Of a stretch of DNA of 64,000 nt, positions 34,043-42,224 are shown piece after piece. The DNA is from Streptomyces corallincola (GTDB lineage: Bacteria; Actinomycetota; Actinomycetes; Streptomycetales; Streptomycetaceae). The position numbers and the translations under genes were made by a program. Position 1 is the stretch's first letter. Every line of letters starts with the position of its first letter. The stretch is taken from NCBI RefSeq assembly GCF_019104725.1, contig NZ_JAHRXF010000005.1:1-64000 (forward strand), given 5' to 3'. The notes beneath the pieces are model-generated. The model had not been told where the DNA came from, ran no database searches, and saw nothing but the letters and a program-made list of their open reading frames with translations.

Positions 34043-35521
34043 ATGCCCGGCCTCCAGGCCGCCACGCCGGGTCGCGGCACCGCGCTCCACGCCGTCGCGT
34101 CCGGGACGTCCACCGCCGACAACGTTGCCGCTGAGGCGCGTCTGCTGCCGGACACCCTCTCCGACCGGGGCAACGCGAAACTCTTCGTCCACCTCTACGC
34201 CGGGACCTACCGCCACGTGGCCGGGCTCGGCTGGTACCGCTGGGACGGTACGAGGTGGAGCTACGACGAGCACGACAGCGTGCTGTGGGCCGCGGGTGAC
34301 CTCGCGGAACGCCTCGCCGTGCAGGACGCGCGGGGCGGACACTCCTCCCAGTCGCTCCAGCGGCACCGCTGCCGTGCCCTGTCCACCAAGGGCATCAACG
34401 CCATGCTGGCCCAGGCGAAGTCGGCTCCCGGCATGGCCCTCGGCGCCTCGCTGCTGGACGCCGACCCGCACGTCCTGTGCACGCCGCGCGGCATCGTGGA
34501 TCTGCGCACCGGGCGCCTCAGGAACCCGGACCCGGACAAGGACTTCCACTCCCGCTCCACCACGGTGAGCCCGCTGCCGGTACCCACCCCGCGCTGGCGC
34601 AGGTTCCTCACCGACACCCTCGGGGACGACGAGGAGGGCCGGGAGATGATCGACTATCTCCAGCTCCTCCTCGGGTACTCGATCACCGGGGATGTCGGCG
34701 GTCAGGTTCTGCCATTCCTGTTCGGTGCGGGCAAGAACGGCAAGTCGGTGCTGCTGGACGTGCTGATGAAGCTCCTCGGGGACTACGCCGACGCCGCTCC
34801 CCCGGGCTTCCTCATGGCCCGCCCCTACGAGGAACATCCGACCGACCTCGCCGAACTGCACGGACGACGGGTCGTCGTCTGCTCCGAGGTGAAGCACGGC
34901 GACAAGTTCGACGAGACACGGGTGAAGCTGCTGACCGGCGGCGACCGGATCAAGGCCCGCCGGATGCGGCAGGACTACTTCAGCTTCCAGCCCACCCACA
35001 AGCTCTGGCTGCTCGGCAACCACCGCCCCGAGGTCGGCACCGGCGGGTTCGCCTTCTGGCGCCGTATGCGGCTCATCCCGTTCGAGCGGACCGTCTCCGA
35101 CGACCAGAAGATCGACAACCTGGCGGACATCCTCGTCACGGAGGAGGGGCCCGGCATCCTGGGCTGGCTCATCGACGGTGCTCGTCGTTATCTTGCCGGG
35201 CACCGGGACCTCACCGGCCCCGAACGGGTCCGCATCGCCACGACGGCGTACGCAGAGACCGAGGACCACACGGCCCGTTTCTACGAGGAGTGCTGTCGGC
35301 TCGGCTCCGAACTGCGCGCGGAACAGGCAGCGCTGTACGCGGTGTACCGCGCCTGGTGCCAGCAGGAGGGGGCGCCCCCGATGTCCTCGCGCGCGTTCGC
35401 CACCCGCACCCGTGAACTGGTCGGGCTGGTCTCCCCCCGGGACATGATCCTGTCCAACCAGCGCAAGCACTATCCCGGTGTCGGACTGCTGGCCGACGAG
35501 GAGAGGGGGACGGTCCGATGA
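34043..35521 (+). CDS. Plasmid/phage primase-helicase (D5/P4-type, SF3), copy 2
   Basis: 492 aa from ATG 34043 after GGGAGACG. Same domains as copy 1: D5_N (RALSTKGINAMLAQAK, CTPRGIVDLRTG), Walker A GAGKNGKS at ~228-235, LLGNHRPEV motif C and the C-terminal winged-helix-like tail. The first 33 residues are unrelated to copy 1; homology begins exactly at LLPDTL. All catalytic residues visible in copy 1 are retained, so it should be active. No Prim-Pol precedes it, so it would need the module 1 Prim-Pol or a host primase. Confidence 0.9.
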   Translation: MPGLQAATPGRGTALHAVASGTSTADNVAAEARLLPDTLSDRGNAKLFVHLYAGTYRHVAGLGWYRWDGTRWSYDEHDSVLWAAGDLAERLAVQDARGGHSSQSLQRHRCRALSTKGINAMLAQAKSAPGMALGASLLDADPHVLCTPRGIVDLRTGRLRNPDPDKDFHSRSTTVSPLPVPTPRWRRFLTDTLGDDEEGREMIDYLQLLLGYSITGDVGGQVLPFLFGAGKNGKSVLLDVLMKLLGDYADAAPPGFLMARPYEEHPTDLAELHGRRVVVCSEVKHGDKFDETRVKLLTGGDRIKARRMRQDYFSFQPTHKLWLLGNHRPEVGTGGFAFWRRMRLIPFERTVSDDQKIDNLADILVTEEGPGILGWLIDGARRYLAGHRDLTGPERVRIATTAYAETEDHTARFYEECCRLGSELRAEQAALYAVYRAWCQQEGAPPMSSRAFATRTRELVGLVSPRDMILSNQRKHYPGVGLLADEERGTVR

Positions 35522-35919
35522 GCTCCCTCATCACCGCGGCCGAGATCAGCCACGAGGCCGAGATCCGCTGGCTGGAGGAGATCGACGGCCTCGACTACGT
35601 CCGTCAGAGCCTCGACCGGCTGCCCACCCGCACCGCCCGGCCCGCCTACCACCGCCCCGGCCGGATGGTCGGCTACGCGCTGCTCGTGGTCGGTGCCCGC
35701 TCCTCCCGCTCCTCCGGCACCTTCCGCCGCCGCGTCTTCTGGCTCCTCCCCCACGACCGGGACAGTGCGCCCGCCGGTCTCTACGAGACGGGCGCCCCGG
35801 CCGAGGCGATCGACCCGCGCACCCTGGCGCCGTGCGTCAAGGGGTACAAGACGGAGCGGTCGGAGGGCGGGCCGCCGTCGGCGGCGATGCGCGAACTGGG
35901 AATCACCCTGCCGTCGTAG
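34142..35919 (+). repeat. Long inverted repeat, right copy (1,778 bp)
   Basis: Counterpart of 16943-18720, inverted, same length. Divergence is mostly at third codon positions and is concentrated in the D5_N part, which suggests purifying selection on both copies rather than recent duplication. Confidence 0.85.
35518..35919 (+). CDS. Conserved 133-aa protein of replication module 2, unknown function
   Basis: Second copy of the protein at 16943-17344, same length and about 77% identical by eye. Its ATG again overlaps the helicase stop. The conserved Arg/Ser stretch SRSSGTFRRRVFW and the KGYKTERSEGGPPS block near the C-terminus are basic and could contact nucleic acid. Retention with the helicase in both copies, while Prim-Pol is kept in only one, points to a tight functional link with the helicase. 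Confidence 0.72.
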   Translation: MSSLITAAEISHEAEIRWLEEIDGLDYVRQSLDRLPTRTARPAYHRPGRMVGYALLVVGARSSRSSGTFRRRVFWLLPHDRDSAPAGLYETGAPAEAIDPRTLAPCVKGYKTERSEGGPPSAAMRELGITLPS

Positions 35920-35960
35920 CCGCTCGGGCCTCTCCCGTACCTACCGCCGGCGCGGGGAAG

Positions 35961-36779
35961 CTACGGCTGACACAGGGAAGCGAGCTGGAGTTCGGCCGGG
36001 CTGCCGGACGGGGTGCTGACCCAGACCAGTCGCTGGCGGCCGTCCTCGCTGCACACGTTCAGCAGATCCACCTCGACCGTGCCGAGCGCCGGATGCAGGA
36101 ACCGCCTGCGCTCCCGCTGGTCCACCGTCACCTCGCCCTGCGCCCAGACCCGGTCGAACTCCTCGCTGTTCTGCCGCAGTCTGCTGATCATCAGCCGGGT
36201 CTCCTCGTCTCCCCCGCGCCGGGCAGCGCACGCCCGCAGATCGGCGACGAGCACACCGGAGATGAACGCGTGGTCCTCCGCCGGGTGGACCAGCCGCAGT
36301 TCCGGCTCGGCGAACCACCGGTAGATCATGCTCGCCTCCATCCCCTTCGTCGGCAGCGGTGCCTGGAACAGCGCTCGGCCCACCTCGTTCTGGAGCAGCG
36401 GGACATAGAGGTCCGTCATGATCATCGCCGGGACCGCGCCCAGCAGCTCCATCAGGACGACGAGCGCCCGCTGCGGACGGAGCCGCTCCTGCTCCGGGGC
36501 GGGCAGCACCCGGCCCGCCACATGGAAGAGATACGTCTGCTCCTCCACGTCCAGGCGCAGGGTGCGGGCCAGCGCGCTCAGCATCTGCGCGGACGGCTGC
36601 GCTCCCCTGGCCTGCTCCAGTTCCGTGTAGTACGCCAGGGACACCCCGGCGAGCTGCGCCACTTCGGCCCGGCGGAGTCCCGCGACGCGACGGCGCGGGC
36701 CGGGCACGATGCCCACCTCACCGGGCGGGATACGGCGGCGCCTGGTCTTCAGGAAGGCCCCGAGTTCGGGCAGATCCAT
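35961..36779 (-). CDS. XRE-family regulator with MmyB-like ligand domain
   Basis: 272 aa from ATG 36779. N-terminal HTH (GLRRAEVAQLAGVSLAYYTELEQAR) and a C-terminal MmyB-like PAS-type domain (about 105-260: ALLGAVPAMIMTDLYVPLLQNEVGRALF and ALGTVEVDLLNVC). In actinomycetes such regulators usually sit beside, and repress, an oxidoreductase gene. Here the neighbours are the replication module (convergent) and the parS/parAB block, so its target is not obvious; the reductase pair at 40-42 kb is a candidate if the par block was inserted between them. Confidence 0.85.
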   Translation of the reverse strand: MDLPELGAFLKTRRRRIPPGEVGIVPGPRRRVAGLRRAEVAQLAGVSLAYYTELEQARGAQPSAQMLSALARTLRLDVEEQTYLFHVAGRVLPAPEQERLRPQRALVVLMELLGAVPAMIMTDLYVPLLQNEVGRALFQAPLPTKGMEASMIYRWFAEPELRLVHPAEDHAFISGVLVADLRACAARRGGDEETRLMISRLRQNSEEFDRVWAQGEVTVDQRERRRFLHPALGTVEVDLLNVCSEDGRQRLVWVSTPSGSPAELQLASLCQP

Positions 36780-36929
36780 GCTGTGTCGCCAGCCGTTCGT
36801 CTCGTCCTCAAGCACCGGGACGAGGTTCCCGACGCCGGTACCGCCGCACTCCGGGTCACCTGCGCGACGGCCCGGCGAGCGTATCCAGGGCACCTGACCC
36901 TGCCAAGGCCGCTCCGTGACCGGGCCGGG

Positions 36930-37267
36930 CTATTACGCCGTAATAGCCCGGCGAGCCGACAGCCCGGGACAGCACCTGCCCTGCCCTCGGAGGCTCCTGG
37001 CGGGGCCGACCTATTACGTCGTAATAGCTCCGGCGCCCCTACCGGGCGCCCTCATCCGGCCCCCCTCCCCCGCGCCGAGCTATTACGCCGTAATAGCTTC
37101 GGCCTCCGCTCGGTGCCCCGTCCGGCTCGCCTCTCCCCCGCGCCGACCTATTACGTCGTAATAGCTCCGGCCCCCATCCGGCCCCCGCCCGCAACCCGAC
37201 CCCGCAGCCCGACCCGGCAACCCCACCCGGCCCCCCTCCCCCGCGCTGAGCTATTACGACGTAATAG
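36930..37267. repeat. parS array, five sites
   Basis: Five exact matches to CTATTACG-N-CGTAATAG at 36930-36946 (N=C), 37011-37027 (T), 37080-37096 (C), 37148-37164 (T) and 37251-37267 (A). Each has perfect 8-bp arms. Centre spacings are 81, 69, 68 and 103 bp. In the first, dyad symmetry extends to 27 bp. Position directly before parA and recurrence inside parB identify it as the ParB-binding centromere. Confidence 0.92.
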
Positions 37268-37363
37268 GCCGGGTGGGCGTCGGTTGGGGGATGGGGGGTT
37301 CTGGGGTGGTGTGGGGGGTATGGCGGTGTGCGGTGGTATCTGATGGGGTGACAGGTCGTCTAA

Positions 37364-37400
37364 CTAACGTGTCAATGGGGCCTGGCGGGGCGGACGTTAG
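37364..37400. promoter_or_regulatory. Inverted repeat over the parA start, candidate autoregulatory operator
   Basis: CTAACGT at 37364-37370 and ACGTTAG at 37394-37400 flank a 23-bp spacer, and the right arm touches the parA ATG at 37402. Plasmid ParA proteins with an N-terminal DNA-binding extension often repress their own operon through such a site. Confidence 0.5.
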
Positions 37401-37401
37401 T

Positions 37402-38682
37402 ATGGTGTCTCTCATGAGTTCGCCAGCCACCTCCAGCGACCGCGAGAAGGTCGTCTCCAAGCTGCCGGGATGGCTCCGGCAGAACCTCAAGATCAGAGCC
37501 GCACAGCACGGCATCGAGATCCAGGCGGCCGTGGAACAGGGCATCACCGAGTGGTGTCGCCTGGCCGCCTCCCCGCCCACGCTCGACACCGCCGGTGCCG
37601 ACTCCTTCTCCACCTTCCTGCCCACCGGGCAGTGGGAGGAGTTCCGGAGTGTCGCCGCCGACCGCAGGGTCTCCCTCACTCAGGGCCTCGCCCAGGCCGT
37701 CCAGTTCTGGCTGGACACCAACCCCGCCCCGAACGTGGCGCGTCCGGCCGTCACCCGCCGCATCGTCGTCTGCAACCAGAAGGGCGGAGTCGGCAAGACG
37801 GCCATCACCGCCGGTCTGGGCGAAGCGCTCGCCGAGGACGACAACGCGCTGCACCCGGTCAGGGTCGCCAAGGCGCTCGCCAAGGCGCTGCGCACCAGTG
37901 AGGCCGCCGACGGCGAGGAGCGGATCGAGGCGAGCAACCCGCTCGATGTCGAGAACCTGCCCGGCCTCGGGCTGCGGGTACTGCTCGTGGACTTCGACCC
38001 GCAGTGCCACCTCACCAACCAACTGGGCGCCACTCCCCTGCCATTGACCGGTGACAGCCTCACCAATCACATGGCGGGCGACCCCAAGGGCGACCTGCGC
38101 GACCTGATCGTCTCCGTGGACGAGGAGTCGTTCGGCGGCAGGCTCCATCTGCTGCCCGCCTGCAACGACGCCTTCCTGCTGGACGTGCGTCTCTCCGCCG
38201 TGCGCGCGCGGGAAGCCGCGCTGGAGCGGGCGCTGTCCCCGCTGGAGGACGACTACGACGTCATCCTCGTGGACTGCCCGCCCAGCCTCGGCCTCAGCAT
38301 GGACGCCGCCGCCTACTACGGCCGCCGCCGTGACGGCGAGAAGCTCGGCCAGTCCGGCGCGCTCATCGTCGTCCAGGCCGAGGACAGCTCCGCCGACGCG
38401 TACGAACTGCTCACTACCCAGATCGACGATCTGCGCGGTGACCTCCAGATCGACATCGACTACCTCGGGATCGTGGTCAACCTCTACGACTCGCGGCGCG
38501 GCTACATCGCCACCTCCTCGCTCCAGGGGTGGGTGGACATAAAGGATCCGCGGGTCGTCGGCCTCATCGGTGATCTCAAGGAGCAGAAGGAAGCGGTCCG
38601 GGTGAAGAAGCCGCTGCTGTCCTACGCGCCCCGCTCGCAGCAGGCCGTGGGTATGCGCGCGCTCGCCAGGGAGGTGTCATGA
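37402..38682 (+). CDS. parA: ParA partition ATPase
   Basis: 426 aa from ATG 37402 (ATG 37414 also possible; neither has a clear Shine-Dalgarno, so the mRNA may be leaderless). Residues ~10-50 (DREKVVSKLPGWLRQNLKIRAAQHGIEIQAAVEQGITEWC) resemble a DNA-binding extension. The deviant Walker A is QKGGVGKTAI, then after a longer than usual insert comes VLLVDFDPQCHLTNQLG, then VILVDCPPSLG (Walker B). It binds nucleoid DNA and moves ParB-parS complexes. The stop overlaps the parB start. Confidence 0.93.
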   Translation: MVSLMSSPATSSDREKVVSKLPGWLRQNLKIRAAQHGIEIQAAVEQGITEWCRLAASPPTLDTAGADSFSTFLPTGQWEEFRSVAADRRVSLTQGLAQAVQFWLDTNPAPNVARPAVTRRIVVCNQKGGVGKTAITAGLGEALAEDDNALHPVRVAKALAKALRTSEAADGEERIEASNPLDVENLPGLGLRVLLVDFDPQCHLTNQLGATPLPLTGDSLTNHMAGDPKGDLRDLIVSVDEESFGGRLHLLPACNDAFLLDVRLSAVRAREAALERALSPLEDDYDVILVDCPPSLGLSMDAAAYYGRRRDGEKLGQSGALIVVQAEDSSADAYELLTTQIDDLRGDLQIDIDYLGIVVNLYDSRRGYIATSSLQGWVDIKDPRVVGLIGDLKEQKEAVRVKKPLLSYAPRSQQAVGMRALAREVS

Positions 38683-39899
38683 GCAAGGCCGACCAGCTCG
38701 GCGCGGGCCGGTTCGGTGGGGGAGTGCGCCCGGTCAGCGCGCGTCGTCAGGCGGTCGCCGCCGCCACCGGCGTCCCCACCGACGGGGTGGCCCCGCCCAC
38801 CGAACTCCCCCCGCACCGGATCAGCCCCAACCCGGACAACCCCCGCTCCACCCTCGGTGATCTCACCGACCTCGCGGGCAGCCTGCGCACCCACGGCCAG
38901 AAGCAGGCCATCACGGTGATGAACCGGGACGCCTACATCAAGGTCAATCCGGGACGCGAAGCCGACCTGGAGGCCGACGCCGCCTATGTCGTCATCGACG
39001 GCAGCAGTCGGCTGGCCGCCGCCCGTGAGGCCGGACTCGTCACCCTCAAGGTAATGGTCAGCGATGAACAGGGCACCAACGCCGAGGAGTTGCTGGAGTC
39101 CGCCCTCGTCGCCAACATCCACCGCCAGGACCTGGAGGAGCTGGACGAGGCCCGGGCCCTGCAACGGCTGCTTGGTATCCACGGCAGCCAGACCGCTCTC
39201 GCCAAGCGGCTGCACCGCTCCCAGGGCTGGGTCTCCCAGCGGCTCGCCCTGCTCAACCTCACTCCGGAACTCCAGCAGCGCATCGGCCAGGAGCCGATCG
39301 ACCTCCTGCGGGCCGTCGGCAACAAGCCGCACGACCAGCAGGAAACGGCGCTGGAGGAACTGAAGGCCGAGCGGCTGCGCAAGGAGGCGGAGAAGTACGA
39401 CCGCCGCCAGCGCACCCTGGAGGAACGCCAGGTACCGCGTCAGCAGACCGGGCCCGGTTCCGGGGCGCGGAGCGAAAGCGCCGTGGGCGCGGAGGACACC
39501 GGGGGCGACGGGGATGCCGCGGATGCCGGGGACACGTTCGCCGGTGCTTCGGAGGGCGCGAGCTATTACGACGTAATAGAGGACGCCCCCGAGGACGCCC
39601 CCGAGGACCGTGCCGATGAGGTGGCGGAGGTCGTCACGGAGACGGTGGGGGAGGGGAGTGGTGCGACGGCTCCGGTCGCCGCCACGACCTCGGCTGTGCC
39701 GACCGCACCGGTCGGCTCGCCCGCTCCGGCCGTCACGGCTCCGCAGAAACTCCCCTACGACAACGGCACGTTCGTTGCCATGCACCTCATCCGGAAGATG
39801 AGCGACGTGGAGTTCGACCGCATGCTGCAGATCCTCAACGATCACCAGCGGCAGCGGACGGCCACCGCCGACAGCGAAGACCCCGCTATTACGACGTAA
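38679..39899 (+). CDS. parB: ParB partition protein, contains parS sites in its own gene
   Basis: 406 aa. ParB/Spo0J N-terminal domain (ELPPHRISPNPDNPRSTLGDLTDLAGSLRTHGQKQAITV), nucleotide-pocket segment DGSSRLAAAREAG in place of the canonical GERRxRA, HTH (SQTALAKRLHRSQGWVSQRLALLNL), an acidic disordered linker, and a C-terminal dimerisation part (LPYDNGTFVAMHLIRKMSDVEFDRMLQIL). One parS lies in the linker (39563-39579, read YYDVI). Another ends the gene, encoding AITT and its TAA stop. It binds the seven parS sites to form the partition complex. Confidence 0.92.
   Translation: MSKADQLGAGRFGGGVRPVSARRQAVAAATGVPTDGVAPPTELPPHRISPNPDNPRSTLGDLTDLAGSLRTHGQKQAITVMNRDAYIKVNPGREADLEADAAYVVIDGSSRLAAAREAGLVTLKVMVSDEQGTNAEELLESALVANIHRQDLEELDEARALQRLLGIHGSQTALAKRLHRSQGWVSQRLALLNLTPELQQRIGQEPIDLLRAVGNKPHDQQETALEELKAERLRKEAEKYDRRQRTLEERQVPRQQTGPGSGARSESAVGAEDTGGDGDAADAGDTFAGASEGASYYDVIEDAPEDAPEDRADEVAEVVTETVGEGSGATAPVAATTSAVPTAPVGSPAPAVTAPQKLPYDNGTFVAMHLIRKMSDVEFDRMLQILNDHQRQRTATADSEDPAITT
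39563..39579. repeat. parS site inside parB
   Basis: CTATTACGACGTAATAG, identical to the site at 37251. It is read in frame as S-Y-Y-D-V-I within the ParB acidic linker. Confidence 0.9.
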
Positions 39900-39902
39900 T
39901 AG
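39886..39902. repeat. parS site overlapping the parB stop codon
   Basis: CTATTACGACGTAATAG with dyad symmetry extended to 27 bp (39881-39907) by CCCCG/CGGGG flanks. It encodes the last residues A-I-T-T and the TAA stop of parB at 39897-39899. Confidence 0.9.
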
Positions 39903-39922
39903 CGGGGCGGGTGAACTGGAAC

Positions 39923-39963
39923 GGGCGGCCGTTCTCCAAAGGGGGGGAGGAGAACGACCGCCC
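39923..39963. terminator. parAB terminator hairpin
   Basis: GGGCGGCCGTTCTCC pairs with GGAGAACGACCGCCC (one mismatch) around an 11-base loop, 24 nt past parB. It probably also ends the convergent reductase transcript, which has a T-tract at ~40052-40058. Confidence 0.8.
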
Positions 39964-40067
39964 TGCCCCTGCGCCCCGTCGGGGTGGCAGGGAGTCTTCA
40001 GCAGGTACACGGGGTGGGTGGGAGAAGTGGTTCAACCCCGGTACGGAAATGTTTTTTTGACGTGGAG

Positions 40068-41036
40068 TCAGCGGTCGATGGGGGACATGTCCGCGTACCG
40101 GTCGCCCAGGGGTGGGGCTACCGCGTCCAGCCGGTCCAGCTGATCGGCCGTCAGCTTCACCTGGGCCGCACCGAGGTTCTCCTCCACCCGTGAGACCCGC
40201 TTGGTGCCGGGGATCGGGACGATGTCCTCGCCCTGGGCGAGCAGCCAGGCCAGCGCGACCTGCGCCGGAGTGCCGCCCACCTCGGCGGCGACGTCCTCCA
40301 CGACCGTGACGATGGAGAGGTTGTGGTCGAGAGCGTCCGCCGTGAAGCGCGGGTTGCTCTTGCGGAAGTCGCCGTCCGCCAGCTCCTGGGGGCTGCGGAT
40401 GCTGCCGGTGAGGAAGCCCCGGCCCAGCGGGGCGTACGCGACGAAGCCGATGCCGAGTTCCCGGAGCAGGGGAAGCAGTGCGCGCTCCGGCTCGCGGCTC
40501 CACAGGGAGAACTCGGTCTGGAGCGCGGTCACCGGGTGCACGGCGTGCGCGCGGCGGATCGTCTCGGGGGAGGCCTCGGAGAGCCCGATGGAGCGGACCT
40601 TGCCCTGCCGGACCAGCTCGGCGAGCACACCGACCGTCTCCTCGATGGGCGTCCCCGGGTCCACCCGGTGCTGGTAGTACAGGTCGATACGGTCCGTGCC
40701 GAGCCGTTTCAGGGAGCCCTCGACGGCGGTGGTGATGCTCGCGGGGGAGCTGTCCAGACCGCGCTCGCCGCTCGGGTGGGAGATCTGCCCGAACTTGGTG
40801 GCCAGCACGACCTGGTCCCGGCGGTCCGCGATCGCCCGGCCGACCAGCTCCTCGTTGGTGTACGGGCCGTACACCTCGGCGGTGTCGATCATCGTCACCC
40901 CGAGGTCCAGCGCCCGGTGGATCGTACGGACCGACTCGGCGTCGTCCGAGCCGGCGCCCGCGTAGAAGGCGGACATGCCCATGCAGCCCAGGCCGATCCG
41001 GGAGCTGTCGAGACCGCCGAGAGAAACCCGCTCCAT
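40068..41036 (-). CDS. Aldo/keto reductase
   Basis: 322 aa from ATG 41036. Catalytic tetrad visible: Asp and Tyr in [20 protein letters not shown], Lys in LATKFGQ and His in [13 protein letters not shown]-binding C-terminal part with [17 protein letters not shown]. Resembles the AKR13/YakC-type subgroup that reduces aldehydes and methylglyoxal-like carbonyls. It lies 17 bp downstream of the SDR gene on the same strand, so both are cotranscribed. Confidence 0.9.
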   Translation of the reverse strand: MERVSLGGLDSSRIGLGCMGMSAFYAGAGSDDAESVRTIHRALDLGVTMIDTAEVYGPYTNEELVGRAIADRRDQVVLATKFGQISHPSGERGLDSSPASITTAVEGSLKRLGTDRIDLYYQHRVDPGTPIEETVGVLAELVRQGKVRSIGLSEASPETIRRAHAVHPVTALQTEFSLWSREPERALLPLLRELGIGFVAYAPLGRGFLTGSIRSPQELADGDFRKSNPRFTADALDHNLSIVTVVEDVAAEVGGTPAQVALAWLLAQGEDIVPIPGTKRVSRVEENLGAAQVKLTADQLDRLDAVAPPLGDRYADMSPIDR

Positions 41037-41053
41037 CACTGCCGCCTCTCGTC

Positions 41054-41830
41054 TCAGGAACGCGGGAACGGCACGGAGGTCAGCTCCTCCAGCGTCGCCA
41101 GCAGATCGTCCTGGAAACCGGTGTCCAGCGCGGCGAGCGCCGCGGGCACTTCCTTCTGGTGGTAGAAGTACTGGCCGGTCACCTTCGCCTCGGGGTCCTC
41201 GCTCACCGCGAGCCACGCCTGCGTGATGTGGGCCTGGGTGATGTCGTCCGGTGCGCCGGGGCCGCCCATCTTGGTGGGCACCCAGCCGGGCTCCAGGGAA
41301 TTGCTCAGCACCTCCGGCCAGAGCCGGGCGACGGCGAACGCGAGCGTGGCGTCGTACAGCTTGCTGTCGGAGTACGCCTGCGAGCCGTTCCACGGACGGC
41401 GCTCCCAGTCCAGGTCGCGGGTGTCGCCCCGGCCGCCTTGGTGCATGCCGCTGCTCAGATAGACCAGGCGCTTGGGGCGGTGCATCAGGGAGGTCAGGAT
41501 GTAGGGCGCGAGCACGTTGATGGCGAGGACGTGCGCGTGCCCGTCCTCGGTGGTGATCTTGGCCCGCTCGCGGTAGCCGACACCGGCGTTGTGGATCACG
41601 GCGTCGAAGGGGTCCAGCTCGTTGGCCTGCTCGGCGAGGCGGACGGTCTGTTTCCGGCTGGACAGATCGGCCGCGAGGACCGTCTCCGCCTCCGGGAGCC
41701 GCTCGCGCAGTTGCTGCGCCCGCCGCTCGTTCCTGGCATGCCCGATGACCGTGTGTCCCTGCTCGACGAGCAGCCGGGCCGCGGCCAGACCGAGCCCGTC
41801 GGTCGTGCCGGTGATGAAAACGCGGGCCAT
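41054..41830 (-). CDS. SDR-family NAD(P)-dependent oxidoreductase
   Basis: 258 aa from ATG 41830 after AAGGAG. Cofactor motif TGTTDGLG (variant of TGxxxGxG), HNAGVG, and catalytic YSDSK. The lack of the usual long substrate loop and the [27 protein letters not shown] C-terminal stretch place it in the retinol dehydrogenase/POR-like classical branch. First gene of the SDR-AKR pair. Substrate unknown, probably an aldehyde or ketone. Confidence 0.9.
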   Translation of the reverse strand: MARVFITGTTDGLGLAAARLLVEQGHTVIGHARNERRAQQLRERLPEAETVLAADLSSRKQTVRLAEQANELDPFDAVIHNAGVGYRERAKITTEDGHAHVLAINVLAPYILTSLMHRPKRLVYLSSGMHQGGRGDTRDLDWERRPWNGSQAYSDSKLYDATLAFAVARLWPEVLSNSLEPGWVPTKMGGPGAPDDITQAHITQAWLAVSEDPEAKVTGQYFYHQKEVPAALAALDTGFQDDLLATLEELTSVPFPRS

Positions 41831-42224
41831 GAAAGTGCTCCTTCCCGCTGTCGGTGCTGATGGGGGGCGCGGTGCGCCGTGTTTTCCATGCTCGGGGAGG
41901 CGGCGCGACCGGACATCGGTCATGTGACTGGCCCCGGGCACGTCACCCGGTGTCCGTTCGGGCGGACACCGGAGCCGGGACCCCGGCGGCCCCGTCCCGG
42001 CCCTTCCGTTCGGCGCCCCGCCCCCGGTGTTCCCCGGGCGCGGACCGGAGCGGACACACGGGTGGGCACCGCCACCGTCGAGCCACCGAACTGCTCGCAG
42101 TCATTTGACGCATCCGCCGCAATCGGTACACGGCGAACACTCAAGGGCAGACGCAGACGGCCTGTCCGGCCGTGAAGGCACGCGGCTCCGGCCGTGAGAA
42201 CCCGAGGAACCCGAGGTCCCACTC
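41831..42224. other. Divergent intergenic region, SDR-AKR versus ADH operon
   Basis: 394 bp with no credible gene; should hold two promoters. No strong palindrome was noticed. An XRE/MmyB-type regulator site would be expected here if the gene at 35961 controls either operon. Confidence 0.4.

Larger units (their letters stand above)
36780..37401. other. Centromere region upstream of parA
   Basis: 622 bp without a gene, containing five parS palindromes at 36930-37267 embedded in C-rich imperfect repeats (CATCCGGCCCCC and CTCCCCCGCGCCGA recur between sites), the XRE promoter and the parA promoter. Confidence 0.75.

Noticed and set aside
36930..37267. CRISPR array
   Set aside because: Repeats are short palindromes with irregular 52-86 bp spacers that resemble each other, without cas genes; they recur inside parB and fit parS.
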